Shown here: piece after piece, positions 47,101 to 58,530 of the stretch
How the letters are laid out: each line of letters starts with the position of its first letter
How positions within the stretch are numbered: position 1 is the stretch's first letter
From: Irpex lacteus
Lineage: Eukaryota > Basidiomycota > Agaricomycetes > Polyporales > Irpicaceae
Assembly (NCBI GenBank): GCA_001986395.2
Contig: MQVO02000029.1
Location: 298,421-362,420 of the forward strand
Reading direction: 5' to 3'
Length of the DNA stretch: 64,000 nt
Position numbers and translations under genes: made by a program
The notes under the pieces: model-generated
What the model saw: the letters and a program-made list of their open reading frames with translations, nothing else
The model's database searches: none
Told to the model about the DNA's origin: nothing

Positions 47101-49228
47101 GCATCTGCAGTGCGTCTTGTGGTGGAAATCCGGGGTCAAAGTTTAGCTGAAAGTGTGCGTTTTTCTCGCGCTGCTTATTCGTACGTGATTAACCAGTTAG
47201 TGATAAACAGTGAAGCTAGTGAAGCTCGCAAGTACTTTCGTGCTTCCATACTTCGACTACGACCTCAACGTCCGCATTCGGTTCCCCTTCGCAAATACCA
47301 TGATATCTTTTTGTTGTACTTCGCTTTTTGTGCTATTTCGTTGCGCTCGTGCTTTCGATATTCAAATGTTATTCGATGTATGGGACGATACAGATGGACC
47401 CAGTCGACACGCCGACATAGAGCTACCCGTTAAGTTCCCAAACTTGGAGTCTACGACCAAGACGTCAAAAAAATAGTTAAGCGCACCGTCTGTCCACTAG
47501 GCCTCGTATAATCCGACCATGGAATCCGGCACTATCTGCGTTTGAAGAATTTAGACATTCACCAGAGATGGACGAACTTACGTTCACTCCTCGCAGGCAG
47601 CGATATAGACACGGGACACTGGCAGTGTTAATAGATCTCAAAACCATGCTCCAAGTAGATTTGAGGAAACCGGTGATTAACTGGCAGGGCTACTGAGATG
47701 GTTGAGGTCAAAGCTAAAGCGCTATAGGACAGATTCGAGTGACAGCGACGGTAGCAGTGACGCATTTGTGACATGTGTAGTCACGTTGCACCTCATAAGG
47801 CTACCGTTGCACCTCACGGCACGACTTCAAGCGCTACAGAGTCACCTTTGATCAATACGTTTCACCCAAGCATGCGCGACTGCTCACTTCACGCGATCTT
47901 CACCTGAAGTCACTCATTACATAGCGAACTCACTTGCTTCACCACACATTACTTCCGGATCCAGGACATACTGGTCGTTAACGAGAGTCCAGTTCACGAC
48001 AGTACACCAAAACTTCTATCGTTCAGGCGCATCTAACGAATGGGGCATGCAGCAAGACATGCACAATACATAGACGTAGGTTATGACCGCAACTGCATAG
48101 ACACTACTAATCATTGAATCCCTCAGCTCATACCAACTTGATGGTCCACATATTCCTCGCATCATTATCACCATATTGCAGCGTACACTAAACGCTGTTA
48201 GGATCATGACAGCAACATTTGCTAAGGCCCGTCACGTACCGCTATCCCGCTCGTTAAGTCCTGGCAACTCCAATATAACGTTTGCATAGTTTCTGGTAGG
48301 CCCTCTGGGCTTATTCTACGCGACGGAGGTTAGTATTGGGATTGAGTGCGATGCAGTCATCATGTATCTCACGTAGACTTCCCATCAATATAGGTGATTC
48401 TCCACAGCGTGGCGACGACGTTCTCGACTATCGGAGCCCCGGCTACAAGGTTCGTTGGGTCAGCATATGCATAACCCCCTGTGTACGCATTCTGAAAGAT
48501 ACACAGTCGCCCTGTGTCAGCCCCGCGCTGGATATTGATCTGGTACCACTATAATATGAAACAGGTCTTTAATCACGTTCTTAGCCTCCGGTCAACAAAA
48601 ATGTTATACTTGTTGAACCAGTGCGTATCTTCCTCTAAACTCCCAGAGTGGAGATATCTCGTGGGGATGAGCACGGCTCCCGTTTATCCTCTCCTTACTC
48701 CGGATAATCGAGTTTATATAGGCTGGTTCACCCATGCTTGTTACCACTCTGGTGTTGAAGTACTGATTAACGATAACCGAAGGAATTAGCACCGTCATAG
48801 GTGTTGCAGGAGGAGATCTTGTAGCAAGGGAGTGGGACGAGGACGAGATGTGCTCTTCGGTTCTGGTACCAATGAGCATCGATAAGCGCCTTATTCGTCG
48901 ATGCACTGACAGTGAGTAGCATGATTAATACGTATCTGACATGCCCACAAACAGGTACATGTGACAACGATTGAAATATAGTTGGAAGTATTATACGTCT
49001 CCGAAGTCTCAGCCTGTAAAACGAGTACTGGGAAGCTTCAATATGGGCAAGATCATGCTGTCGCGACCAGTTAGAATGCGGAGTCATGCATAGTGCGTAG
49101 TTTGGTCAGCTAGTACTCTTTCCTTAATGCGTCGTCGCTTATAACCACCTTGACTCAGAGTTTTATTCGATAAATGAGCGTGCATATTTCAAGACACTAT
49201 GTACGAGAAAAATCTGATCGTTCAACCC
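47101..49228. other. Accessory region, no gene supported
   Basis: About 2.1 kb. Leftward frames around 48016-48207 and 48767-49087 contain some hydrophobic residues but lack consistent splice signals or recognisable motifs. They may be remnants of a membrane-protein gene. An 11-bp direct repeat (GTTGCACCTCA) occurs twice near 47780-47815. Confidence 0.35.
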
Positions 49229-50200
49229 CTAGCTTAACTGGGCCTCTCCATCAACCCATCTCGGCTTCCTACTTCGAGTAAGTTGCAATGTTCTACCATC
49301 TCCCCTCGTATACCCCTCGCCAACAGGGTACCAGGATGGCGTGTTCTCCGTAGGGCTACGCGACCACAGCCATAACTGCGATCCGGAAAGAGAGAGGTGG
49401 TGATATAAATCCCCCATCTGTATATTTGGGTGTGACGACAGGTCCGGAGGGCTCTTCAGAAGACTATTAGAGCTTGACGTGCTCTGGAACCAATACGTAT
49501 TGGATTCTGGGTGGCAATGCCGAGCATCCTAGAAAGGTATGAGCTTGACGTGACTTTATGACTCGATCTGTTTGACATACCTGAGAGCGAACGATCTCTA
49601 CAGATGACTGTCTGGCACTTGTTCGAGCACGTTCTCCTGGCTGTACCCCGGTCAAGGTGCCAACTCCCTTGAGTACCAAGGACCGAGGGGCATTAAACCG
49701 ACCTCCACTGGGCCCGTATACGACTCTGAAGGGTTCTATCGCGGCTAGGGAGGTGTTGGAAGAAGTCTCCTCTCTGGCATTGGTTTCAAGAGTACGGGTT
49801 GTCGTCCGGAACGTCGTCGATGGTATGTTCGCACGCGCATATTCTTCCTCCTTGCTCTGAGAATGCTCACGTCGAGCTTCCGAACCTTCATGACGTCTTC
49901 TGCAGCAAAATGTCAACTTTGAAAATGATGGTCTATTTGCACTGCGCACCGTTGCCGTAAAGCAGCATCCGAGTCATGTTCCCGTCGGGCTGTGGGCAAA
50001 TCGACGCTGTGACGAGGTTCGACAAAGATCCGAGCTGAAAGGCTCGTTGGGTCATACGACATTGACATCACCGGATACAGCCTGTCATCTCGTTGACGGC
50101 AACAATCGGCGACCATCCGAAAAAGAAGGAAAGCGATGACGATGAGCCCCAGTGCTGCAATGCAGTCTAGGGCAAGGATCACAGCCGATGTGGGAATCAT
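49229..50200 (-). CDS. Single-pass membrane protein, orphan
   Basis: Three exons (50200-49950, 49899-49581, 49528-49229) join in frame to give 289 residues. The donors are GTGCGC and GTATGT, and the 50- and 52-nt introns fit the rest of the window. Residues 5-30 are one transmembrane helix (ILALDCIAALGLIVIAFLLF), without a preceding signal peptide, then basic and cysteine residues (MVADCCRQRDDR). The remaining about 255 residues are Ser/Thr/Arg-rich and probably cytoplasmic, ending with a Trp-containing block (GSQLWLWSRSP, SWYPVGEGY). I recognise no domain. The CC pair beside the helix could be palmitoylated (inference). The coherent three-exon model argues for a real gene even though the area is gene-poor. 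Confidence 0.5.
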
Positions 50201-51093
50201 TGTTGTGGATGGGAGTACGACATCTCAATGCAAAGCCAATGCTGTGGTTATTTACAGAAGACGGAACACTTCAACACCTCGATGCATATGCCGAACGTCC
50301 CCGTGAACATCAAAGCAGGCTACATATCAAATATGTGGATGTCATGCCGCCTGCTCTATCATCCTTGTATGTCAACGTTTAGGGCTCGACTTTCCTTCTT
50401 CTGTCATTAGTACTGGCGTTGACAGTCCTTCATCCTTTTAGGCTGAAGGAGCTGCTCAAGATAGCTGATTACGAACTAGCAGTATCGTGCAGGATGCACA
50501 GAAGCCACCCTAAAGATGCGGCACGTTATTTTCGAGAGTAATCTGACCTTCGCAGCCCTGTACGTACTCAGTCGCATTCCATCATGCATACCCATCCGCT
50601 GGCGACTTCCTTCCTATCAGGGCCACTCACGGCCTCGAGTGGAGCAATTCCAAGTGGGTCCGCGTATAACACATGTCCGAAGCTGTCAACAGGACGATTA
50701 ATAAACAATGACTGTTTAATCCGTGTCCACATGCCTGCAAGGCATGGGACAATTTGTCCTTATGATAGCGGTACTGAGTCGAGATCCTACGAGAATCGGA
50801 GGAGATTTCAATTCGGTGTGTTCAACGGTGTGAACGCTATCCGCTGACTATCGATCCCGATCTCCAACCTACCGGATTTGCTGCGAAGAACATCAAACAG
50901 AGCCAATTTGATACGAATATCCGCCTGCATTGTATAGTGCAAAGCTCTTATAGATGTAGTCTGCCTTGAGCCATCCAGCATCGACCAGCCTCAGGCTTCA
51001 AACGGGGCATTTTGATACAGTAGGTAAGGTCCTCTTTGCTGCTCCAGAGATCCAAGGCTAATATACGAAACGTTCCTCGATATCATAGTGACG
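50201..51093. other. Accessory region, 5' remnant of the F-box-like gene
   Basis: About 900 bp. Immediately before 51094 the sequence reads like the end of an F-box (APEIQG, then after a one-base shift IYETFLDIIV), so the true 5' part of the next gene may lie here in a broken frame. No other gene is supported. Confidence 0.35.
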
Positions 51094-52168
51094 ATGCCAT
51101 CACGAAGAATCCGGATCCTCTCTTTTGACAGGCTCTTACGACTTGCTCAACGAGTGGAGGCCGATGGAGCGTTTTCGACAACGATAAAGCAGGCTCATAT
51201 TGCTTTCGATTGCCGGGACACTTTCCGCCCTTCTGCCGTCCGACGGTTTCTGGCCTGTGCTTGGCACATCACCGACCTGACCCTTCACCTCCCTCGGGAT
51301 ACGCCATCCATCGTCTTTGACGGCGTGGTTCTCCCATTCTTATATTCTTTCGACACCAATCTACCTCATGGAGAGCTCACGGGGTTCCTTGGATCCCATT
51401 TCTCCATCACCGAACTATACCTTAGGGACTCTCGATGTGCAGCGGATAGATGCCCTCTGGTCGGCCTGAACCTGGACGGCGTTGCCCTCCTAAGCTGCCC
51501 TTTTGCCTGCATGCCCTCCATCGTAGGGTGTGAGGTTCATTCCCTGGAGCTTTCGCTCGAAGGATGTTCTCTTCTACCTTCCGACATCTTTTCTCTCGCC
51601 CCCTCTCGTCCCAACATTGAACACCTCGTGACAGATATCGCTAGCGGCGATGAGCTGTTCTTTAGCGGATTGTCATCGTTCGCCCCCAATATCAAGCACC
51701 TTAAAATTATCGACTTCCTACCTCTTGCGACTGTGGCACAATCCTTTGTGAGTCATGGTATCTCTTTGATGGTGTCGTTCAATGCGTCTGACAGTATCCC
51801 GCTGGCAGGAAACCCAAGCATCGACCGAGCCCATCTGGCTTCGCTTTGATCTGTGGTACGATGGGTTGCAAAGCCTTGTTTATCTAGAGACTATCGAGTT
51901 GAAGACATATGGACCTCTGGTTGCGACTCCCGGTAATAGGCTGGAGGAGAAGCGTCTTGTGGGTCGATGGGCGAGTAACACACATACGCTCCTGGAAGGA
52001 GGTCATTCAACTTTGCGTGGTGTAGGGCTTTGGTACGGTGGAGATATGCATGCTATTGGGGAGAGAAGCGAAGGTACTTTGTCTCGATGGGTAAAGTCTG
52101 ACATCGGTGTGTTTAAGAGGACGCGATCGCGCCTTCGTTGCCCTCACACAGATTTGTTCCGGAGCTAA
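51094..52168 (+). CDS. F-box/LRR-like protein, possibly 5'-truncated
   Basis: Two exons (51094-51747, 51811-52168) join in frame to give about 337 residues; the end may extend or shift slightly. It starts with MPSRRIRILSFDRLLRLAQ and continues AFSTTIKQAHIAF, ITDLTLHLPRD, ITELYLRDSR, HSLELSLEGCSLLP and IKHLKIIDFLPL. These are short leucine-rich strands of the type found behind F-boxes in Agaricomycete F-box proteins. No F-box is present in frame; F-box-like codons lie just upstream behind a frame break. The gene may therefore be a truncated member or the start may involve an unrecognised exon. The acceptor at 51810 is needed; a nearer one at 51794 breaks the frame. Confidence 0.55.
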
Positions 52169-52506
52169 GCGTATCTATTGGCTCCGTAATGCTCACTAGA
52201 GTCTGTATGTGTCAGTTCCGACCCGGCACTCTTGCTATGTAGTCTGTCGCATGAATGTCCTTATGAATGTAGATATATGCAAATCAGTATATTTCATGAA
52301 GTCATCGCTACCTGACACCGTCATGACAAGCTTCTGGTCTCATTTTGTTATCCGTACAGATAATAAGAGGACGCAGTTTTGTGCGTAACAGCACATCAAA
52401 TCCATCAACATATTTCCTGCATAGATGTGGCCCTATAATTCATTCAAGCAATCCTACGCCAAAAACCGTCAGCTCAGCAAGCTTTATGGACTATAGCGAG
52501 GGCGGT
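52169..52506. other. Intergenic, no gene seen
   Basis: About 340 AT-leaning bases between convergent gene ends. Nothing is supported. Confidence 0.4.
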
Positions 52507-53017
52507 CTATGAGTTCGCGAATTCCCAAATCACTGCATGAAGTATTGATTAACAACAAGACGAGACCGACATTGTTTCGTGCGATACGCCATCATGGGCT
52601 ACATACGGCTGCTTGGCACTCGGAATTCAACGGCCTGAAGCTCCTCCATGGTAGAAACGACGCCAATAACATCCACAGCTGCGCCCATTACCGGAAGGGC
52701 CTTAAGATAGATTTAGTAGGTATCAAACGGGAATGAAAAGGCTACTTACAACGCTGTCAATCACAACTTGGAGAGTTTTGCGATCTGCCGTCTGAACAAG
52801 CAACGTGGAGTTCTAAGTTGCGTCATGAAGTCTAAGTGACTACAATACATATCAGGGCGGTCACAGAAGAAACGCGTACCTTCTGCATCATAACGGGTAA
52901 TGCACCTCTCAAATTCACCTTTTGACCGACATATCGCATGAGTTCTGACTTGTTGCGCAGCTCAGGTCGAGAACTCGATTCCGTTGCTGGGCTTGAGGAT
53001 CTCAAATCAGAGACCAT
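52507..53017 (-). CDS. Possible RPA3-like single OB-fold protein
   Basis: Four exons (53017-52880, 52812-52750, 52700-52607, 52532-52507) give 106 residues, the right size for replication protein A subunit 3. The pattern RPELRNKSELMRYVGQKVNL then RGALP, a beta-hairpin ADRKTLQVVID, and GAAVDVIGVVSTM resembles the RPA3 OB-fold (RIN-x-L-x-x-F-V-G, then VEVVG-V). The last exon ends IWEFANS in the only splice I can make. In the neighbouring frame the same DNA reads SDLGIRELIDRPR, which looks more like the DLG-containing C-terminal helix of RPA3; so either an unusual splice or a frameshift is involved. RPA3 is part of the trimeric ssDNA-binding complex in replication and repair. A diverged extra copy or pseudogene is possible. 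Confidence 0.42.
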
Positions 53018-54120
53018 CGCGAGCTGTTTGAGCAAGGAAAGGAGGAAAACGGAAGGAAAAGACCCGAAATCAAGATTGTGTCATGGTTGAATATCGCACG
53101 ATACCAGATTATTCCACTGTTTGTACGGTGCTTGCACTTGAGTGCGCACCTTCACTGCTCAGCCACTCTTTCGACGACGGTGAGGAGTAGTGGGCCTTGA
53201 ATACGTATGCCTGCGTTGGAAGGGGTCGCGGAGAAGATACAAAGAAACCGGACGTTGCTATCCAGCTCAGCTCTTGTCGATAGGAAAATGTGCTGGTTAG
53301 ATCGGTGCTACCTCAGAGGGAGCTGTATCAGGAAATGGCGGGAAGTCAAAGTGAAGCACGATACTGGTTGATACGCTCCCAACTACGTATTTCGGAATGA
53401 TAGAGGAGTAGCCATTGACATGACCATGTTCTTTTGCTGCTATGCCACAACGATCTTCAAGTTGTCTCGGAGGGATAAGTACTACAGTAGTTATACATTT
53501 CAGACGCTGGTACCAAGGGCCGTCGTAATAATCCGAGGTACGGGCCATCAGCGCATCAGTGCATTACGCATCACGCATCATGATCAGCCAGCGCTCAGTG
53601 TAGTCTGCAAACCATCTAGTACTACTGCTACTCGTGCAATCGCTATCATACCAGACTCTTCGTACAGCTACCAAATAGAATTCTGCGTACTATACGCGTT
53701 TAATGAGCCATAGTGCCTCTGGGGGGCGTGACTAGGCCTTCCGTATAGGGCGGGCGAACATTAGAGCCCCTCGAACGCGGTTAGGAGGTGCGTTTTTTGA
53801 TATCCACTGGCAAGGTCAACAATAAAAGATTTGGGGCATCTCCGGCAGATTCTTCTAGGTATGGAAGTCATAGTCGGACCGGTTTGTAATATTGTAATGC
53901 TGAATACTGCTGATGTCGATAGCGGAAAACGAACTTGTTCAGTGGTTTACTGAGGCCGACACGCTGCTGTCGCTCGGAACTACTCAGATTGGTCAACTGG
54001 ACATGCATATGGGCATGACCCGGGGGGGTGGCAGGTGAGCGATGATATATTGATAGGTTGTCCGCCTGATATAAACGGTCGAAGACTGTTGTTTCTGATA
54101 TTCAGCCTAGCACGACGACC
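53018..54120. other. Accessory region, no gene supported
   Basis: About 1.1 kb between divergent starts. Open frames are short, on both strands, without plausible splicing. It should include the promoters of the two flanking genes. Confidence 0.4.
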
Positions 54121-55098
54121 ATGGATACTAGTACTCTTCCTACTCTTGCGCCGTTGACCTCCACTGGCACCTCCCCACTTGCTGATGCGGCTAGTGTCAA
54201 TCCGATTCATGTCTTCTTCAAAAGCTCCAGGCTCGTATATCTCATTGAACGCCAACCAGTGCCAAAACTTCAATTCGCACGAGGCGCGATTGCAGCAATA
54301 TCACCAGACCGATGTAAGTGACATCAATCTCAGCAGAGGCGTGTATTTATGAATGTTCAATATCCAGATGCCATATGCATAGCATCTATTCGTCGAGTTC
54401 GGGATGCAAGCTGGGGAATGCTGGAAATCGTATATGAACGAGACTTCGAACCGGGATGGGCTCTCGGTATCAATGAGGTTAGTTTAGCGATATGCAAACC
54501 AACAGACCGGGATTCACTTCATTTCTAGCGAAACGTAGAGGTCAGGTGGGGGAAGCATGGCGGCCTTTTTGACGAGTGGGAGTGCTTGCGCTTTCATAAT
54601 CATGGTGAGATGTGGAGGTTCGCGACCGCGTTTGGGCAAGCACTCGATATTGTCCGGCAGGCGAAACAGGCCATCGTTGAAGGAATGTCGGACGCACACG
54701 CATCTATCTATAAACACCGCCTAAGTCTTCTTGGTCTGACTGTCACAGGGCAGTAAGTGTTTAGCCTGTCCATGAGTTCACGGGGTTTCTTAAGCCGTTG
54801 CAGTGCTGCAGAACAGCTGGACGCCTTAAACAGAGAGTATGAGAAGCGTGAACAGGTGAACGTTACAGCTGAAAGCTTATACAACCAGTACGTCCGTTGA
54901 TAGCTATTTTGTACCTATCTGAAGCAGCTTCGTAGATGCGATATGATCCAATATTCGGTCAACGCCTCTCCGCCCTCTCACAGCGTACCCCCTCTTGTAT
55001 TTGAGAGCGAGGACGGTACCTCTTCGACGACAGGCCCTGGTACCCCATTAGTAGTTTCCATAGATATGCCTCACGGTGAAGAGGAGGAAGAGCTCTAA
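54121..55098 (+). CDS. Hypothetical protein, 257 aa
   Basis: Five exons (54121-54313, 54368-54477, 54529-54752, 54804-54887, 54936-55098) join with matching phases, which is strong evidence for a real gene. The protein begins Ser/Thr-rich, then has a beta-rich part (HVFFKSSRLVYLIERQPVP, then WGMLEIVYERDFEPG and VEVRWGKHGG). Helical segments follow (MWRFATAFGQALDIVRQ, LDALNREYEKREQ) and the tail is acidic (HGEEEEEL). The strand-rich then helical pattern could be a PH-like or other small adaptor fold, but no signature is clear. I recognise no family. The last splice (GTACGT donor at 54888) is preferred because the alternative ends after three codons. Confidence 0.6.
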
Positions 55099-55341
55099 GA
55101 TAAATCGGATGTTTGTTGTTGCATGTACTTACTGGCATCGTAACAGAATATTCGGAGAGTTTCAGACTATCCCTCTATGATCGAGCCACGCTGATGCAGG
55201 CGACAATTTTGGCTTGGCTCTTGAGGAAATTGTGTGATACCTGTATGCTAGTTATCCGCGTCGAAAATTGCCAATCCTGGTCACCCATGTGAGCAAATAC
55301 TGGCCAACGGCTTAATCCCAGCTTGACGCATAATTTACATC

Positions 55342-56632
55342 TCATAATCCAAAACTAGAAATGCTACCACTATCACGAGCCTTTCTATAACTTCGAAGCG
55401 TCGACCATACAACCCAGCTCGGTACGCCATTACTATGCACCCACAAATATCGTTTCTTGTACAGTGGATGCGCCATATCGTCTCCTTCCTGAAACAAGCA
55501 CCACGTACCACTCGTCGTCCATACCCATACCTGCTTCGAGCCGTTGTTAGTATCGGTGTGAACATATACTGCGCCTGGTGTGGGAGGACTGGGAAGTGTG
55601 CGAGGCGTAGTGAGAGAGTATGGGGCCTGGGTGTGATACCAGATCGTGTATCCGCCTTCGTCACCTCCATCCGTGCTAGTCCGAAATGCCCTCTTGTCTT
55701 CGATAGGATCAAGGTTCGTCGGTGCAGATCCAGAGGAGTCCGACGTAGGCGAGGAAAAGCGTGTGGTACGACGCAAGGAGGATCGAGTCGCCGGGCGGGA
55801 TGTAACAGATAGGGGAGGCAGACTCTGAGCCCGTCCACCGCCAGCCGTGGGCTCTAACGCAAATTTCTGGCGTACTTCATCGTCAGACAAAGGAGACGTG
55901 ATACGGGTAGATGTAATAGGTTTGAAACGATTCATGGCGGAGGAAATAGAAGGAGGGGACGAGATAACTGTTTGCTGGAGCGACTGGTCGCCATGCGAGG
56001 CTTGGTGACCGTGATTGACCATCGGGACGACCGTCTCAAAGCCTGTGACGGGTGTAAACGAACCATTAGGGTTGCATTCAGCGGTCACGTAGAACATAGT
56101 CCGACCGCCCCGCGTGAGGATGTCATTAAACTGCGTGAATGGCCTGGGCGCTGACCGTGCATCGGGCAGGAGGAGTAGCGAGTATCTTCCAGTGGGAATA
56201 GGGCTGATAGGCTCAAAGTGAGGGCTGGGAAAAGGAGGCGGTTGTGTAAATGGGGAGTTGGCTCGATGTTGTACGCCAGTGGTCGAGTTGGAGGCATCGG
56301 ATGCGGTGAGGGGGCGTTCTAGCAATCAATGCAGCAGGTCAGTGAGATAGAATGACGGGCTGAAACGCAAGCATTATCGTGTACCTTTTCCAGAGTGGGT
56401 TTGCTCCACCCGAGACTCTATAAGTGGCTTTCGATCCTCCTCCAGCAGTTGCTTAGGGAAACGTCTACGATTGAGGTATACGCCCTGCATGCGACTCAGG
56501 ACAAGAAGAGGTGGTGACAACGAAATAAGTGCTCACCGGCCAGTTCGGCGGGGCTGTCTGCTCATCAATGTTCTGAAGGGGTATATCATCCATAGAGCTA
56601 TGAGGTGAGGGCGGCAAGCTGTTGGGAAACAT
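55342..56632 (-). CDS. Hypothetical protein with Trp-rich C-terminus, 390 aa
   Basis: Three exons (56632-56537, 56484-56385, 56318-55342) join in frame to 390 residues. The N-terminal half is low-complexity, Ser/Thr/Pro-rich and probably disordered, with one compact stretch (GRYSLLLLPDARSAPRPFT). The C-terminal quarter is rich in Trp and Tyr: YTIWYHTQAPY, KQVWVWTTSGTWCLF, RYLWVHSNGVPSWVVW. That region could be a small beta-sheet domain but matches nothing I can name. No signal peptide or membrane helix is seen. The gene is convergent with the 257-aa gene, with about 240 bp between stops. All splice phases are consistent. Confidence 0.6.
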
Positions 56633-57547
56633 CGACCGGTCAACGAACCAAAGCGGTCCTGAGGCTCAATGATATCGAGTTTGGGGCGCTAGTGCTGAAT
56701 GCTGAACGATGAACGGAATGGGAGACACATGCAGCACAGAACCATTCAAGTACACTTGTCGGCATTCGGTTTGAGGGATCCGATTGACCTGCCCAATAGA
56801 GGCTTCGAGTGTACGAGTCTCTATCGAATATGGAATCAAAACGAGAGTCCCACAAATGTACCTGGGAAACCAATCCAATGGATTATGAAATCGATGGCCG
56901 GGTGAGGAACGCGCCGAGGGCATTGGTGGACCTCGTATTGACACATCTCGTTCAGAAGAAGCTTAAGGGATATGCAATCAGACAAGGCCAAGCGTGGGCA
57001 AACAAGCAGAATTTGCACACGAAATGACAAAGAGCGGACCAATGTCGTCTACTGTAAGAAATAGACTCACTTTTGCCCTGCATCTTATCCCATGCCATCG
57101 CCATCCTTCAGAGCCGCAAAAGCACGGATATGGTCTCCGTGGCCCAACGAAAAGTAGGAATTTCGGCGGTTTACGTGCCATACGCACCAGACGCACATGC
57201 CCTATACATCAGTCAGCAGGCATGTGGATAGGTTTCATTTACCTTCTCTCGGCAGGGATATGCCTACATTAGCTTTGCAATGATCTGCCTATGCCGACTG
57301 CGACCGTATGGCTGATCTGGCGTCCTATTTGATACACGGTGCTATGCAAAATTCATCAGTATCCGTGCTTTCAGTTTGTACAGATGCTGGTAGATTGAAT
57401 GAGGTCTACACGATGATACGGACAAAAGTAGCAAGCGGGAGGACGCACGCTGATCATCTATGACGGATATCGAGACACCCTGGGAGACAATATGTCACGA
57501 TAATGTACGAGTAAAAGATATCATTATGCTCCCGTGCCAGATAGATT
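56633..57547. other. Accessory region, no gene supported
   Basis: About 900 bp. Short frames on both strands have no splice support or recognisable motif. It holds the promoter of the 390-aa gene. Confidence 0.4.
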
Positions 57548-58084
57548 CTACATTCCTTTCACGTAGTTTGCGAGAACGAGGCGTGAGCTTCTTGCCTCTT
57601 CCGCACGAACATTTCTGGCACGTCGATACTTCAGCAATTCCTCGGCTGCTGTCCAAAGCGATTCCCTGGAACGAAAGCGGACCTGTGGCCAGGTTTGTTC
57701 GCTTTCGTTGCTATATCCCCATGACAGCGTATAGGTGTGCTTACAGTTGCAAGGGGATGCGTATCAAAAAACAACATATTCACACCATCGCATGACCACA
57801 CTTACCTCGTCCATATTCATTATCCATGCGTTGTGTATCAGCGCGACCAACAAGTCATTCCTTTGAAGGTCGTGTTGAGTTGCTAAGCCTTGGTGTTTTC
57901 CCGATACCATGAGCAGATCTATCACAACAAAATCCATTTTCGGTGCGTGCGAGACGTGAGCGATATGAGAGAGCGTACGAAGGCCAGACTCAAGCTCTGA
58001 GACTGTAAGTACAGCTTGATGCCAGCTGTCGTCGCTGGCATGACGGCGAAATAATACAGAAGTGTCGTTATACACCACAGGCAT
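57548..58084 (-). CDS. Hypothetical protein, about 137 aa
   Basis: Two exons (58084-57806, 57682-57548) joined by a 123-nt intron in phase 0 give 137 residues. The first exon contains a predominantly helical stretch (VLTVSELESGLRTLSHIAH, MDFVVIDLLMVSGKHQ). The second is basic and helical (SLWTAAEELLKYRRARNVR, AEEARSSRLVLANYVKGM). No known domain is recognised. The open frame extends upstream of the chosen ATG to about 58222, and further codons near 58230-58400 (MTPSSGSSTFNVQPEDMKK) may be an earlier exon, so the start is uncertain. It is divergent from the WD40 gene, 446 bp apart. Confidence 0.45.
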
Positions 58085-58530
58085 TGTGAGGGGCGGATTC
58101 AGAGTTGATACGATAGTAGTTTTGGTCGAGCTTGGCCTGAGCTCGGGCCGATTAATCGGCAGATGCAACATCAATGCATCAAGCGCACGACCTCGGACGA
58201 CGTCACAGTCGCGATACTTCAAATTCGCTCATCCAACTCTCGTACATGTACAGCGTTCACGCCGAAAACTCTCGAACGTTTTCTTCATATCCTCAGGTTG
58301 AACGTTGAACGTTGAACTTCCGCTACTCGGCGTCATGGAGCCCTCGAGGGCACGCATCTTATCCTTGTGCGTGCTACCAGCCAACATGTGAGGTACACGC
58401 GACATTTCAACCTGCCTCGCCCTCTTCGTGCCTACGGCTCGTGCCAGAAACCGCATACCGGTATGTAAACCGAAGTCTTGGATCCTTCTCCATTACATTC
58501 TACCCCCCAGGAAGCATCTACCCATTCCTT
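58085..58530. promoter_or_regulatory. Divergent region with a GTTGAAC tandem repeat
   Basis: About 446 bp between divergent starts. It contains three perfect tandem copies of GTTGAAC at 58297-58317, which could be an expanded regulatory site or part of an unrecognised leftward exon (the frame is open there). Confidence 0.4.
58297..58317 (+). repeat. Tandem repeat, 3 x GTTGAAC
   Basis: Three perfect contiguous 7-bp copies. It lies between two divergent genes. Confidence 0.85.

Noticed and set aside
47760..49090. Leftward multi-pass membrane gene
   Set aside because: Some hydrophobic codons, but no set of exons joins in frame and no motif is recognised.
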